From the NCBI RefSeq assembly GCF_002192535.1, contig NZ_NAIA01000003.1, positions 713,954-777,953 on the forward strand: a DNA stretch of 64,000 nt, read 5' to 3'. Origin of the DNA: Polynucleobacter hirudinilacicola. Lineage in GTDB: Bacteria > Pseudomonadota > Gammaproteobacteria > Burkholderiales > Burkholderiaceae. Below are positions 24,837 to 36,704 of this stretch, piece after piece. The notes under the pieces were generated by a model. That model saw only the letters and a list, made by a program, of their open reading frames with translations, searched no databases and was not told the origin of the DNA. The position numbers and the translations under genes were made by a program. Numbering within the stretch: position 1 is the stretch's first letter; every line of letters starts with the position of its first letter.

Positions 24837-25966
24837 AAGCTAGCCTCAGAATTATTAGTTTCCTGAGTGATGTTCAGACCTAAATCGAGTGCGGTATTAC
24901 TGTCGCCAGATCTTAGAAGTTCTAAAGCGCAGTCTAAGACCGCTGGCGCAATCATAAAACCATGGCGATATAGGCCATTGATCATGATTAAGTCAGAGAG
25001 CCCTTTGTCTTTGCGAGTTTTGATTTCTGGAAGATTATTTTTAAGAGTTGGTCGACACTGGGTTGCCATTTCCAAAATACGGGCCTCGGCAAAGCCACTA
25101 TGCACTGTATATACCGCACTTAGTAGCTCCATCGCTGAGCGTACGCTCATTTCAGATAAATCATCTGATTCAATTTCAGTAGCACCAACAACATAAACGT
25201 CATTTTCTTTGGGGGCGATATAGATTGGATAGCGCGGATGAATCAAACGGGTAGGGCGTTTGAGTTTGACTTCGGGCGCATAAAGACGAATTACTTCACC
25301 ACGAACACCACGCAAGGTGTTGTTCCAGCCATCCTTTGCTCCGGTGCCACGACAGTCAATGACTGCTTTATAAGCATGATCTTTTCGCAGTTCGTCTGGG
25401 TTTACCTCGGTATTCCAGTGGCAATGAACCTTCAGACTGTTCAACTCGATGAGGAGTGCATCCAATAATTGGCGATTATCAAGCTGCCCTTCATTTGGCA
25501 AAAACAAGCCTTGTGTAAAACGATCTGCTACACCGGGTTCAAGATCACGTACCGCTTCATTATTGAGTTTTTGCGGTAGCTGCAGCAAAGAATTGTTGCG
25601 GCAGTTGCGCTCTAAGTGGGCAGTAAATCGTTCTGCATCACTAGTATCTTGCCGATGCCATAAGATCAATGTGCCATCTTGTTGAAAAAATACTGGGGTT
25701 GATAGCTGGCTGATCAGTTCTTTCCAGCGCGGCAGACTATGAATGCCCATCCGCACAACCGAATCTTCTGTGATAGCAGATTCAGCAAGTGGAGCCAGCA
25801 TAGCTGCTGCAATGCGTGCGGTAGCACCACTGGCGTCGGAGTGACCTTTATCAAAAAGCTCTACTTGAGATCCTTCTCGGGCAAGTGCTACCGCCAGTAG
25901 ACGGCCCATGAGGCCGCCACCGACAATCGCGTACTTGCTATTCGAGAACGAAGCGCTATTCACCAT
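24827..25966 (-). CDS. thiO: Glycine oxidase ThiO
   Basis: A 379-residue FAD-dependent amine oxidase supplying dehydroglycine for thiazole formation. The FAD-binding Rossmann motif AIVGGGLMGRLLAVALAREG is at the N-terminus, followed by ELFDKGHSDASGATARIAAA, and a DAO-family C-terminus with LYRHGFMIAPAVLDCALELL. It lies between thiC (14 bases away) and thiS (10-base overlap). Use of ThiO, not the radical SAM ThiH, indicates oxygen-dependent thiazole synthesis. The alternative, another DAO-family oxidase, is ruled out by the operon. Confidence 0.92.
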   Translation of the reverse strand: MVNSASFSNSKYAIVGGGLMGRLLAVALAREGSQVELFDKGHSDASGATARIAAAMLAPLAESAITEDSVVRMGIHSLPRWKELISQLSTPVFFQQDGTLILWHRQDTSDAERFTAHLERNCRNNSLLQLPQKLNNEAVRDLEPGVADRFTQGLFLPNEGQLDNRQLLDALLIELNSLKVHCHWNTEVNPDELRKDHAYKAVIDCRGTGAKDGWNNTLRGVRGEVIRLYAPEVKLKRPTRLIHPRYPIYIAPKENDVYVVGATEIESDDLSEMSVRSAMELLSAVYTVHSGFAEARILEMATQCRPTLKNNLPEIKTRKDKGLSDLIMINGLYRHGFMIAPAVLDCALELLRSGDSNTALDLGLNITQETNNSEASLCV

Positions 25967-25980
25967 CAGCCCAGATCAAT

Positions 25981-27936
<1,956 letters not shown>

Positions 27937-27967
27937 TTAGATGGACGAAACCGGGTGTCGGTCTGAT

Positions 27968-28060
27968 GTAACTTCCCACGCCAGCATTACCTGGATCGGG
28001 TTCTAGGGTCTTTCTCAGCGCCTTCAATCTCAAACCACTTTGAAGGGCACCCCTGTTTCA
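27968..28060 (-). ncRNA. TPP riboswitch (THI element) of the thiC operon
   Basis: Read on the minus strand the leader has AGGGGTGCCC near 28055, then CTGAGA, ACCC, GAACCCGATC, GGTAATGCTGGCG and GGGAAGTT, the ordered conserved blocks of the thi-box. It ends about 45 bases before the thiC ATG. Binding of thiamin diphosphate is expected to stop expression of thiC-thiO-thiS-thiG-thiE. Confidence 0.95.
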
Positions 28061-28139
28061 TCCTTAAGAAGAATTTAACCACGAAATCCGCTTTGGGTTC
28101 ATGACTCCAATCAAAAGCCACGTAAGGGCCTAAAAAACC

Positions 28140-28973
28140 TTATTTATTGCATCGCAAGATGTAGTCGGCGGTGACAAAAGCGGCATCGCTCGTAAATTCA
28201 TCGGCCAGAATGCGGGCAGCTGCTTCGGCTGGGGATACTTCAATGAAGCCACTGACTTCCCCGTCATGATTCGTGGGTACAAAGTGATCCGGAAGTTCTA
28301 AGTCATAAATATAGAGCTGTTCATCATGGAAGCCGCGAGTAGGGATTGGTCGGCGCATATGAATTCGACCCACTGGCTCTAACTGATCAGCAATTTGCGC
28401 TGGCACACCCGCTTCTTCCCAGAGTTCCCGTATTGCACAAACCCAAGGTGTCTCATCAGCAGAAATGCCACCAGCAGCAATATTGTCTAACTTACCAGGA
28501 TCAGTAGCCTTGGTTTCACTTCGCCTACCCAGCCATAGCGAAGCAGACTTTGTGTAGCCATTGATATGGGTTGCCATGCTTCGAAAGCCAAACGTGCGAA
28601 AAGCCGAACGCTCCAAGCGAAAGTGCTGGTGCCCATTGTGGTCAAGCCAGGCAAAATCTTCGTTACGCCAACCTTGGATATAACCAGCCGCGCGCATCTT
28701 GTCGGCTAATTGGTAAAGGCTCGCAGATATCTCTTTAGGCCGACCCCGGTGAATATTTAAACGATCATTTCCAATGCTAATGAGTGGAATCGCATTTGCT
28801 TGAAGGGATTCTCGAACATACGGGATAAATTCTGGGTTTAAGTAGCCGATTACTTGATCGCCTTGACTGCCTTGAGAAAGCTGAATCGGCATAAAGTCGG
28901 CTGGGGCAGCGCGGGCTGTATTTTGGAGCATTTCCTCCAAGGCAGCGAGCGTGCTGGTTGATAGCTTGATCAT
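28140..28973 (-). CDS. DUF4743-type Nudix hydrolase (putative thiamin-diphosphate damage control)
   Basis: A 277-residue protein from ATG 28973 (MIKLSTSTLAALEEML); the frame continues to a TTG at 29018. The C-terminal half has a complete Nudix box, GGISADETPWVCAIRELWEE followed by AGV, with all catalytic Glu residues. The N-terminal part (VIGYLNPEFIPYVRES; NEDFAWLDHNGHQHFRLERS) is the DUF4743 domain. This pairing is found in the Tnr3-related enzymes, which hydrolyse oxidised thiamin diphosphates. The gene sits directly upstream of the thiC operon on the same strand, which supports a thiamin-related role. Substrate remains inference. Confidence 0.8.
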   Translation of the reverse strand: MIKLSTSTLAALEEMLQNTARAAPADFMPIQLSQGSQGDQVIGYLNPEFIPYVRESLQANAIPLISIGNDRLNIHRGRPKEISASLYQLADKMRAAGYIQGWRNEDFAWLDHNGHQHFRLERSAFRTFGFRSMATHINGYTKSASLWLGRRSETKATDPGKLDNIAAGGISADETPWVCAIRELWEEAGVPAQIADQLEPVGRIHMRRPIPTRGFHDEQLYIYDLELPDHFVPTNHDGEVSGFIEVSPAEAAARILADEFTSDAAFVTADYILRCNK

Positions 28974-29159
28974 AGGCTGGAGTTTAAGGGAACATGCCGT
29001 TCTTAGGGTTTTTGTCAATGATTTCTGGCATAAAAAATATCGAACAGCGATGACTAAAGTTTTGTACGTACCTAAAATTTGTCATGAACTCACTGCAAAT
29101 AATTTAAGCAAGCTAGGTCGCTCCATAGAAATCTACGACTTACGAAAACATTTGGAGAT

Positions 29160-29182
29160 TTATCCACATGGCCTGTGGATAA
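29160..29182. promoter_or_regulatory. Inverted pair of perfect consensus DnaA boxes
   Basis: TTATCCACA (29160-29168) and TGTGGATAA (29174-29182) form an exact inverted repeat with a 5-base spacer. Each half is the consensus DnaA box. The T-run expected of a terminator is missing on both strands. Confidence 0.65.
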
Positions 29183-29197
29183 GTTTGATTGATTTGG

Positions 29198-29272
29198 TGG
29201 TCCCGCCGACAGGAATCGAACCTGTATCCCACGCTTAGGAGGCATGTGCACTATCCATTGTGCTACGGCGAG
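29198..29272 (-). tRNA. tRNA-Arg (anticodon CCT)
   Basis: Minus-strand, 75 nt with encoded CCA (29198-29200). The acceptor CTCGCCG pairs with CGGCGGG (one G-T wobble), the D stem is GCAC/GTGC, and the anticodon stem CATGC/GCGTG encloses CTCCTAA, giving CCT. T arm is ACAGG-TTCGATT-CCTGT. Position 1 appears to be C, which is not common. It reads AGG. Confidence 0.93.
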
Positions 29273-29325
29273 TATGCGTCAATAAAAAACTGTGTTAGGG
29301 AAAGTGATTCCTAATTTCAAAGCCA

Positions 29326-29466
29326 TCACCAACCACATAAAGCCCAAACTTGATTTGTGATAGCAACCATCATGTCGGGCGCAAAGTATGCAGAAAAAAT
29401 CAACAGCAACACCGATAAGGCAAAACTATAAAGCAGCAATTGCCTTAATGAAAATCGCTTACTCAT
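29326..29466 (-). CDS. 46-residue single-pass membrane protein
   Basis: Starts MSKRFSLRQLLLYSFALSVL at ATG 29466, overlapping the MFS stop by 4 bases, and has one strong membrane segment (LLLYSFALSVLLLIFSAYFA) then a short periplasmic tail (DMMVAITNQVWALCGW). The overlap indicates translational coupling to the transporter, so it may be a small partner subunit. No family is recognised. A longer upstream frame exists but runs inside the transporter gene. Confidence 0.55.
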   Translation of the reverse strand: MSKRFSLRQLLLYSFALSVLLLIFSAYFAPDMMVAITNQVWALCGW

Positions 29467-30695
29467 GCGTTTACTATGCGAGTAATGGCGCGCTCTTTCA
29501 CTGGCAAGTTCACTAAGAATGCAAATACACCCAGTGCGATAGCAATTTCCCAAACGATTAAATAAGATCCCGTGCGATCAAATAAGTATCCGCCGAGAAA
29601 GGCGCCGCAGAAACTGCCAAGCTGATGTGAAAAGAATACTAAGCCGGAGAGCATGGTAAGGTATTTCACGCCAAAGATCTGCGCAACGATACCGTTTGTG
29701 AGTGGAATAGTGGATAACCACAAGAAGCCCATGATGGCTGCAAAGATGTAGGTGGTCATTGGGCTTAATGGGATGAGCAAGAATCCGATGATCGCAATAG
29801 ATCTGCTCAAGTAAATGCCTGAGAGTAAGTAGCGCTTGGGAAGGCGTTGACCCAACATCCCTGCGCCATAGGTACCAAAGACATTAAATAGACCAATCAG
29901 TGCAAGAGCAGTGGTCGCTACGGCAGGAGCTCCTACTGCTGGATAGCTTGCAGAAAGATCTTTTAAATAAGGTGCTAGATGTACAGCAATAAAGACCACC
30001 TGAAATCCGCAAACAAAATAGCCTAAAGTCAGCAAACGAAAGCTAGTGTTACCCATGGCTTCTTTTAAGGCCTGCTTAATCGTTTGATCGCCCAGATTAT
30101 TGCTATGGGCAAAGTTTTTCTCACGCAACATGTAGGCAGTTGGAATCATGAGGCTTGCCATGAGCGCTAGCAATAAGAGTGCATCTTGCGCTCCAAAGGC
30201 GCTTAATAAACCTTGCTCAACAGGAATCATGAGGAACTGGCCAAAGGAACCTGCGGCAGCAGCAATGCCCATTGCCCAAACACGCTTATCAGCGGGTACA
30301 TTACGACCTAAGATGCCATAGACCACGCTGTAGGTGGTCGCTGTTTGTGCTAAACCAATCAACAGTCCACCAGCAACAGTAAAGTTAAAGACGTCCGTAG
30401 AGATGGCCATACCAGCCAAACCCAGGGCGTACAGAATGCCGCCGGCCACCATAATCTTGAATGCGCCATAACGATCAGCCAGTGCACCGGTGATTGGCTG
30501 AAAGGCACCCCAAATGAGATTTTGTAGGGCGATCGTTAAAGCAAAGGTCTCGCGACCCCATTCATTCGCGGAGGTGATGGGCAGATTGAATAAACCAAAG
30601 CCATGACGAATACCCATCGACATGGTCACCATGAAGCCCCCAAAAATGAGCACTTGTTTCATGGTGAGTGATGGCTTGATCGTAGAGGTGCCCAT
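29463..30695 (-). CDS. MFS transporter, oxalate/formate-antiporter-like
   Basis: A 410-residue protein with twelve hydrophobic segments and MFS loop motifs (GALADRYGAFKIMVAGG; GAGMLGQRLPKRYLLSG). The N-terminus MTMSMGIRHGFGLFNLPITS is like that of monocarboxylate and oxalate/formate transporters. The neighbouring gene, 3 bases upstream, is a class III CoA-transferase, which also suits uptake and activation of an organic acid. Substrate is not determined. A coupled 46-residue membrane ORF follows. Confidence 0.82.
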   Translation of the reverse strand: MGTSTIKPSLTMKQVLIFGGFMVTMSMGIRHGFGLFNLPITSANEWGRETFALTIALQNLIWGAFQPITGALADRYGAFKIMVAGGILYALGLAGMAISTDVFNFTVAGGLLIGLAQTATTYSVVYGILGRNVPADKRVWAMGIAAAAGSFGQFLMIPVEQGLLSAFGAQDALLLLALMASLMIPTAYMLREKNFAHSNNLGDQTIKQALKEAMGNTSFRLLTLGYFVCGFQVVFIAVHLAPYLKDLSASYPAVGAPAVATTALALIGLFNVFGTYGAGMLGQRLPKRYLLSGIYLSRSIAIIGFLLIPLSPMTTYIFAAIMGFLWLSTIPLTNGIVAQIFGVKYLTMLSGLVFFSHQLGSFCGAFLGGYLFDRTGSYLIVWEIAIALGVFAFLVNLPVKERAITRIVNA

Positions 30696-30698
30696 GAC

Positions 30699-31919
30699 CT
30701 AGATGATTCCTTTTTGATGTAGTTCATTAATCTCAGCGTCATCCAGCTTGAGGCGCTCATGCAAAATCTCATCGGTATGCTGACCTAGAGTTGGAGGCGC
30801 CATACGAACTTCAGTAGGTGTTTTAGAAAGCTTCATTGGGCTAGCAACTAATTTCATATTGCCAACAGTAGGGTGCGGCACATTCAGTTGAACATTTCTA
30901 GAAATCACCTGCTCATTTTCAAATACTTCTTTGAAATCATTAATGGGTCCGCATGGAACATTTGCTTGCTCCAATAAGGTAATCCATTCCCCTTTGGTTT
31001 TTTTGCGCGTCATTTGCTCTAGCAAGGGTATTAATTGTTTGCGATGCTGTACCCGTAATGGATTGATTATGTATAGAGGGTTGTCGGCCAAATGGGCCTC
31101 TCCACCCACCGTCACAAAATCTCTAAATTGACCATCATTACCAGCAGCGACAATCATCCAACCATCTGATGTTGGAAAGGTTTGATAAGGAACAATGATG
31201 GCAGAGGCATTTCCCCAGCGCTTAGGCACTTCACCAGAAGTAAGGTAGGCGCTTGACACATTGGCCATCACGGCTATTTGCGTATCCAGTAAAGACATAT
31301 CAATGTATTGACCTTCGCCTGTGCGATCACGATGGATGACTGCCGCCAAAATAGCGGAAGAGGCATACATTCCTGTAAAGATGTCAGCAATGGCTACACC
31401 TGATTTTTGTGGACTGGCACCTTCAAAATCATGTGCTTCGCCGGTAACACTCATCAAGCCACCCATGCCTTGGATGATGAAATCATAGCCAGGGCGATGA
31501 GCATAGGGACCAGTTTGACCAAACCCTGTGATCGAGCAATAAATTAAATCAGGCTTTACTTTTTTGAGACTCTCATAGTCGAGGCCATATTTAGCTAGAT
31601 CTCCAACCTTATAGTTTTCAATCACAACATCTGATTCTGCTGCAAGCTGGCGAATAATTTCTTGACCTTCAGGCTTAGCAATATCCACCGTAATAGAGCG
31701 CTTATTTCGATTGATGCAAATAAAATAGGCAGATTCTTTAGTTTCTTTGCCAGCTGCATCCTTTGCAAAGGGAGGACCCCAATGACGGGTGTCATCTCCC
31801 GCACCAGGGCGCTCGACTTTAATGACGTCAGCACCAAGGTCAGCCAGGTTTTGAGCGCACCAAGGACCGGCCAGCACACGGCTAAGGTCTAAAACTCGAA
31901 TATGACTTAAGGCTCCCAT
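30699..31919 (-). CDS. Class III CoA-transferase (CaiB/BaiF family)
   Basis: A 406-residue enzyme moving CoA between carboxylic acids. The N-terminus LSHIRVLDLSRVLAGPWCAQ and NLADLGADVIKVERPGAGDD are the family signature, with the catalytic Asp in the YIDMSLLDTQIAV region; RTGEGQYIDMSLLD is also conserved. Family members include formyl-CoA, carnitine and succinyl-CoA:mesaconate transferases, which cannot be told apart here. The MFS transporter 3 bases downstream probably supplies the acid. It is divergent from parE. Confidence 0.9.
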   Translation of the reverse strand: MGALSHIRVLDLSRVLAGPWCAQNLADLGADVIKVERPGAGDDTRHWGPPFAKDAAGKETKESAYFICINRNKRSITVDIAKPEGQEIIRQLAAESDVVIENYKVGDLAKYGLDYESLKKVKPDLIYCSITGFGQTGPYAHRPGYDFIIQGMGGLMSVTGEAHDFEGASPQKSGVAIADIFTGMYASSAILAAVIHRDRTGEGQYIDMSLLDTQIAVMANVSSAYLTSGEVPKRWGNASAIIVPYQTFPTSDGWMIVAAGNDGQFRDFVTVGGEAHLADNPLYIINPLRVQHRKQLIPLLEQMTRKKTKGEWITLLEQANVPCGPINDFKEVFENEQVISRNVQLNVPHPTVGNMKLVASPMKLSKTPTEVRMAPPTLGQHTDEILHERLKLDDAEINELHQKGII

Positions 31920-31998
31920 CCCCTGATTTTGGCATGGATGACAGGGGAATTCTTGAAAAGTTCGGCTTTGAGCTCAGACATGACTACAATTTGCGCGC

Positions 31999-33987
31999 AT
32001 GGCTACCCGTAAAACTTCCGAATACAGTGAATCGTCGATTCAGGTCCTAAAAGGCCTAGAACCAGTCCGTCAACGGCCGGGAATGTACACTCGAACCGAT
32101 AACCCCCTGCATATCATTCAGGAGGTATTGGATAACGCTTCTGATGAAGCTTTAGGCGGATTTGGCAAGCAAATCATTGTGACCATGCATACCGACGGTA
32201 GTGTCAGCGTCGAAGACGATGGGCGAGGTATTCCGGTTGGCATGCATCCAACAGAAAAGCTACCAGTAGTGGAAATCGTCTTTACCCAATTGCACGCTGG
32301 TGGCAAATTCGAAAAAGGTTCTGGTGGCGCATATGCATTCTCTGGTGGTTTGCATGGTGTTGGTGTTTCTGTAACCAACGCACTATCGAAGAGATTGGAA
32401 GTCACCGTTTGGCGCGATGGGCAGATTTCTACCTTAACCTTTGCTGATGGCAAAGTGATTGAGAAGCTCAAAACAAAACCATCCTCTAAAGAGGATAAGT
32501 CTCATGGCACACGCGTTCGCGCCTGGCCTGATGGAAAGTATTTCGATAGTTCGGCTATTCCAATGGCTGATCTGATTCGCCTCTTACGCTCGAAGGCTGT
32601 TCTACTGCCTGGCGTTAAGGTCACACTGATTCAAGAAAAATCTGGCGAGAGTCAAACTTGGCAATACGCTCAAGGCTTGCGTGGCTATCTAAATGAGGCG
32701 ATTGCTCAGGCTGGCCATGGCCCAGAAGTCATTCCGCCATTCGAGGGCGAGCAATACGCTACTGGTACGGGGGAGGATGATTCCTTTGCTGAAGGTGAGG
32801 GCGCTGCATGGGTTGTTTGTTGGACTGAAGATGGTGCTCCAGTGCGCGAGAGTTATGTAAATCTGATTCCAACACCTGCCGGCGGTACTCATGAAAGTGG
32901 TTTGCGTGAAGGCCTCTTTAATGCCGTAAAAGGCTTTATTGAAATGCATGCTCTGCAACCCAAGGGTGTGAAGCTCATGCCTGAGGATGTATTTGCGCGC
33001 GCATCTTTTATTTTGTCTGCCAAAGTTTTGGATCCACAGTTTCAGGGGCAAATTAAAGAGCGCCTCAATTCTCGGGATGCTGTGAGATTGGTATCGGGTT
33101 ATGCAAAGTCTGCTCTAGAGCTCTGGTTAAATCAACATGTTGATTACGGTCGCAAACTTGCTGATCTCGTCATTAAGCAAGCCCAAGCAAGAACTAGAGC
33201 TGGTCAAAAAGTTGAGAAGAAAAAATCTTCTGGTGTTGCAGTGCTCCCAGGCAAACTCACTGACTGCGAGAGTCAAGACATTGCCATTAATGAAATCTTC
33301 CTAGTTGAGGGTGACTCAGCGGGTGGTTCAGCCAAAATGGGCCGCAATAAAGAATACCAAGCCATCCTTCCATTGCGTGGCAAGGTGCTCAACACCTGGG
33401 AAGCAGAGCGAGACCGCTTATTTGCCAACAATGAAGTACACGATATCGCAGTAGCCATTGGGGTCGATCCACACGGTTTAAACGATGATCCTGATTTATC
33501 GAACTTGCGTTACGGCAAAGTGTGCATATTGTCTGATGCGGACGTTGATGGCGCCCATATTCAGGTGCTCTTATTAACCTTGTTCTACAAACATTTCCCA
33601 AAACTCATTGATTTAGGGCATGTGCATATTTCGAGACCGCCACTATTTAGAGTTGATGCTCCAGCGCGTGGTAAAAAACCAGCACAAAAAATTTATGCAC
33701 TTGATGCAAGCGAGTTGCAAGCGATTGAAGATAAATTGCGTAAAGATGGTGTTAAAGAATCTGCTTGGCAAATCTCCCGCTTTAAAGGCCTTGGTGAGAT
33801 GAGCGCTGAGCAATTGTGGGATACAACCCTGAACCCGGATACCCGCCGTTTACTGCCAGTAACACTAGGATCCTGGACCGAAGATGAGACTTTTAAAACC
33901 ATGGATATGTTGATGGGTAAATCTGAATCTGGTGCCAGACGTGATTGGCTCGAAGAGCGTGGCAATGAAGTTGAGGCAGATATTTAA
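31999..33987 (+). CDS. parE: DNA topoisomerase IV subunit B
   Basis: ATPase subunit of topoisomerase IV, which separates linked daughter chromosomes. 662 residues. GHKL ATPase motifs: [32 protein letters not shown] and [20 protein letters not shown]; the Toprim domain has [25 protein letters not shown] and [18 protein letters not shown]. The short C-terminal region lacks the GyrB-specific insertion, so ParE is favoured over GyrB, and parC follows with a 1-base overlap (TAATG). Confidence 0.97.
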   Translation: MATRKTSEYSESSIQVLKGLEPVRQRPGMYTRTDNPLHIIQEVLDNASDEALGGFGKQIIVTMHTDGSVSVEDDGRGIPVGMHPTEKLPVVEIVFTQLHAGGKFEKGSGGAYAFSGGLHGVGVSVTNALSKRLEVTVWRDGQISTLTFADGKVIEKLKTKPSSKEDKSHGTRVRAWPDGKYFDSSAIPMADLIRLLRSKAVLLPGVKVTLIQEKSGESQTWQYAQGLRGYLNEAIAQAGHGPEVIPPFEGEQYATGTGEDDSFAEGEGAAWVVCWTEDGAPVRESYVNLIPTPAGGTHESGLREGLFNAVKGFIEMHALQPKGVKLMPEDVFARASFILSAKVLDPQFQGQIKERLNSRDAVRLVSGYAKSALELWLNQHVDYGRKLADLVIKQAQARTRAGQKVEKKKSSGVAVLPGKLTDCESQDIAINEIFLVEGDSAGGSAKMGRNKEYQAILPLRGKVLNTWEAERDRLFANNEVHDIAVAIGVDPHGLNDDPDLSNLRYGKVCILSDADVDGAHIQVLLLTLFYKHFPKLIDLGHVHISRPPLFRVDAPARGKKPAQKIYALDASELQAIEDKLRKDGVKESAWQISRFKGLGEMSAEQLWDTTLNPDTRRLLPVTLGSWTEDETFKTMDMLMGKSESGARRDWLEERGNEVEADI

Positions 33988-36443
33988 TGGCAACCAAGAA
34001 AACTCCAGGCAAAAAACCTGCTGCAGAGCAAGCGGATTTGTTTTCCAGTCCAATAGAGATGGATATCGTTGAGATAGACGAAGCACCTAAAGTCAGCCCA
34101 TCTCCTCAGGGTCCTAAGGGCCCAAGCGATCCTCATGATCCTAAAACAATGGATCTGAACGAAGACAATAAAGATAGTCTGACCTTAGCAGTCTACGCAG
34201 AGCGCGCTTATCTTGATTACGCCATTAGTGTTGTTAAAGGCCGTGCTTTGCCGGAAGTGGCTGATGGTCAGAAGCCAGTTCAACGCCGTATTTTGTTCTC
34301 TATGAATGAAATGGGCCTGCGTGCTGATGCTAAGCCGGTGAAGAGTGCCCGTGTAGTCGGTGATGTATTGGGCAAGTTTCATCCGCACGGAGATCAATCT
34401 GCTTATGACGCATTAGTGCGTTTGGCGCAAAGCTTCTCATTGCGCTACCCCTTAATTGATGGCCAAGGTAACTTCGGCTCACGGGATGGCGATGGTGCTG
34501 CCGCAATGCGTTACACCGAAGCACGCCTCACCAAGATTGCTGGTTTGCTATTAAGTGAAATCGATGAAGGAACGGTTGATTTTGCGCCTAACTATGATGG
34601 CTCATTTCAGGAGCCTAAGTTATTGCCAGCGCGCCTGCCGTTTGTTCTTTTAAATGGTGCATCTGGTATTGCCGTTGGTATGGCAACCGAGATTCCTTCC
34701 CACAATTTACGTGAAGTTGCGAGCGCTGCAATTGCTTTAATGAAGTCTCCAAAGCTCTCAACCGCTGATTTGCTCGGCATCATGCCTGGCCCTGATTATC
34801 CGGGTGGCGGACAGATTATTTCCTCTACAGCAGAGATTGCACAGATCTATGAAACCGGCCGTGGCAGTATTAAAGTACGCGCTCGCTGGTCTGTAGAAGA
34901 GTTGGCGCGTGGCCAATGGCAGATTGTGGTCAATGAATTGCCGCCTGCAACTTCATCTCAGCGTGTATTGCAAGAGATTGAAGAAATCACTAATCCAAAA
35001 GTGAAGGTAGGTAAAAAGACTCTCACGCCAGAGCAAAACAATCTCAAGTCCACCATTCTGAATGTCTTAGATGGCGTTCGCGATGAATCCAGTAAAGATG
35101 CTGCAGTACGTTTGGTCTTTGAACCTAAGAGTAAAAATATTGACGTCAATGAATTCGTTAATCTTTTGCTAGCCCATACCTCTCTAGAATCTAATGCACC
35201 AATGAACTTGGTGATGATTGGCAATGATGGTCGTCCACGCCAAAAAGGTCTCAAAGAGATTTTGACGGAGTGGGTTGAGTTTAGGGTTGCTACGGTTACC
35301 CGCCGTACCCAGTATCGCTTAGGTAAAGTGAAAGACCGCATGCACATATTGGAAGGGCGTTTAATCGTTCTTCTGAATATTGATAAGGTTATCAAGATCA
35401 TTCGTAATAGCGATGAGCCAAAGGCTGATCTGATTAAAGAATTCAAACTCTCTGATCGCCAAGCTGAAGACATTCTGGATATCCGTTTGCGGCAATTGGC
35501 GCGTCTTGAAGGTATCAAGATTGAGCAAGAGCTCAAAGAGCTAAAAGCTGAGCGAGATGATTTAGAGGGCTTGCTACAGAGTGATACAACACTGCGTAAG
35601 CGCATTGTGAAAGAAATCGAATCTGATATGAAGGACTTTGGCGACGATCGTCGCACCTTGATTCAGGAAGATAAGCGCGCTATTGCAGAAACCAAAGTAA
35701 TCGATGAACCAGTGACGGTGATCGTTTCACAAAAAGGTTGGGTACGAGTGCGTCAGGGTCATGAGCATGACCCAACTCAATTTAGCTTTAAGGCGGGTGA
35801 TGCCATGTATGACACCTTTGAAGTACGTACGGTTGATGTCATGCAAGGCTTCGGTAGTGATGGCCGTGTGTATACGGTACCTGTCAGTGAGTTGCCAGGA
35901 GCTCGTGGCGATGGTTCGCCATTAACTAGCTTTGTTAATTTGGCCCCTGGTTCACAAATGGTTGCTTACTATGCTGGTCAGCCAGATGATTTAGTGTTGC
36001 TCTCTACTAAAGCAGGTTATGGCTTCTTAGCGAATGTGGCCGACATGAGTACCCGCAATAAAGCAGGAAAATCTTTTGTGAGTATTGATGCCAAGGTTGC
36101 TGGCGACGCGCCTTTGGGCGCAGTCAAAGTTAAGGTTGGCATGAAGCAGGTTGCCTGCTTGTCACAAGCCTCTAAATTATTAGTATTCCCCTTGGATGAA
36201 CTAAAGCGTTTACCTACTGGTGGTAAAGGCGTGATCTTGATGGGTTTAGACGATAAAGAATTCTTGGCTTCAGCTATCGCAGTTGGCTCGGATGGTGCTA
36301 CTTATGCTGGTGCTGGTCGTGCCGGTAAACCAACAGAACTCAATTTGGATGCGAAGACGCTCAAATCGTTTGCTGGTAATCGTGCACGCAAAGGACACTT
36401 TGTTGAGCCACGCCTGAAAGACGGCAAGCTAAAGGCGAACTAA
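33987..36443 (+). CDS. parC: DNA topoisomerase IV subunit A
   Basis: DNA cleavage subunit of topoisomerase IV, 818 residues. Winged-helix and tower region: [21 protein letters not shown] (quinolone-resistance region) and the catalytic Tyr in [13 protein letters not shown] near residue 174. A C-terminal beta-pinwheel begins near residue 575 ([20 protein letters not shown]), and has the shortened form typical of ParC. The first 60 residues are a low-complexity Pro/Asp-rich extension ([20 protein letters not shown]). Translation is coupled to parE. Confidence 0.97.
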   Translation: MATKKTPGKKPAAEQADLFSSPIEMDIVEIDEAPKVSPSPQGPKGPSDPHDPKTMDLNEDNKDSLTLAVYAERAYLDYAISVVKGRALPEVADGQKPVQRRILFSMNEMGLRADAKPVKSARVVGDVLGKFHPHGDQSAYDALVRLAQSFSLRYPLIDGQGNFGSRDGDGAAAMRYTEARLTKIAGLLLSEIDEGTVDFAPNYDGSFQEPKLLPARLPFVLLNGASGIAVGMATEIPSHNLREVASAAIALMKSPKLSTADLLGIMPGPDYPGGGQIISSTAEIAQIYETGRGSIKVRARWSVEELARGQWQIVVNELPPATSSQRVLQEIEEITNPKVKVGKKTLTPEQNNLKSTILNVLDGVRDESSKDAAVRLVFEPKSKNIDVNEFVNLLLAHTSLESNAPMNLVMIGNDGRPRQKGLKEILTEWVEFRVATVTRRTQYRLGKVKDRMHILEGRLIVLLNIDKVIKIIRNSDEPKADLIKEFKLSDRQAEDILDIRLRQLARLEGIKIEQELKELKAERDDLEGLLQSDTTLRKRIVKEIESDMKDFGDDRRTLIQEDKRAIAETKVIDEPVTVIVSQKGWVRVRQGHEHDPTQFSFKAGDAMYDTFEVRTVDVMQGFGSDGRVYTVPVSELPGARGDGSPLTSFVNLAPGSQMVAYYAGQPDDLVLLSTKAGYGFLANVADMSTRNKAGKSFVSIDAKVAGDAPLGAVKVKVGMKQVACLSQASKLLVFPLDELKRLPTGGKGVILMGLDDKEFLASAIAVGSDGATYAGAGRAGKPTELNLDAKTLKSFAGNRARKGHFVEPRLKDGKLKAN

Positions 36444-36672
36444 GCAAACCAGAAAAATGAGTTTTTCTTGGGAACGCTAATGCTGTATTTAATGGCCATC
36501 ACTTCTGCCAGACTCGATACCGCGATCTCTGACGGGGTTAGTGCCCCGATGTAGAGTCCTACTGGTCCATGCAGTCTATCAGCCTGCTCTTGGTTGAGCT
36601 CGAATTCTAAAAGTCGCTCTTTACGTTTTTGAGTGTTCTTGCGGATTCCTAATGTTTTCACGTAAATGCTGA
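36440..36672 (-). pseudogene. C-terminal remnant of an XdhC-family gene
   Basis: An 84-residue open frame exists (to 36694). From about residue 11 it matches the C-terminal XdhC_C segment: YVKTLGIRKNTQKRKERLLE then QADRLHGPVGLYIGALTPSE and IAVSSLAEVMA. XdhC proteins, which insert sulfurated molybdenum cofactor into xanthine dehydrogenase, are about 250-350 residues, so the N-terminal part is gone; the next gene starts only 33 bases beyond. No xdhA or xdhB is adjacent. The frame overlaps the parC stop by 4 bases. Confidence 0.7.
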
Positions 36673-36704
36673 CATTAGCATGTCTGATGTGCACTGCTTA
36701 AATT

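Noticed and set aside
29160..29182. Reading the DnaA-box palindrome as a Rho-independent terminator of tRNA-Arg
   Set aside because: The stem is good, but there is no T-run on the strand needed, so the DnaA-box reading is preferred.
28951..29238. A plus-strand ORF of 95 codons ending in a VVPPTGIEPVSHA-like string
   Set aside because: It is antisense to the Nudix gene and tRNA-Arg; the terminal string is the familiar false peptide made by reading a tRNA backwards.
34958..35656. A 232-codon minus-strand ORF inside parC
   Set aside because: It is a Ser/Arg-rich antisense shadow of a strongly conserved gene and shows no motif or ribosome site.
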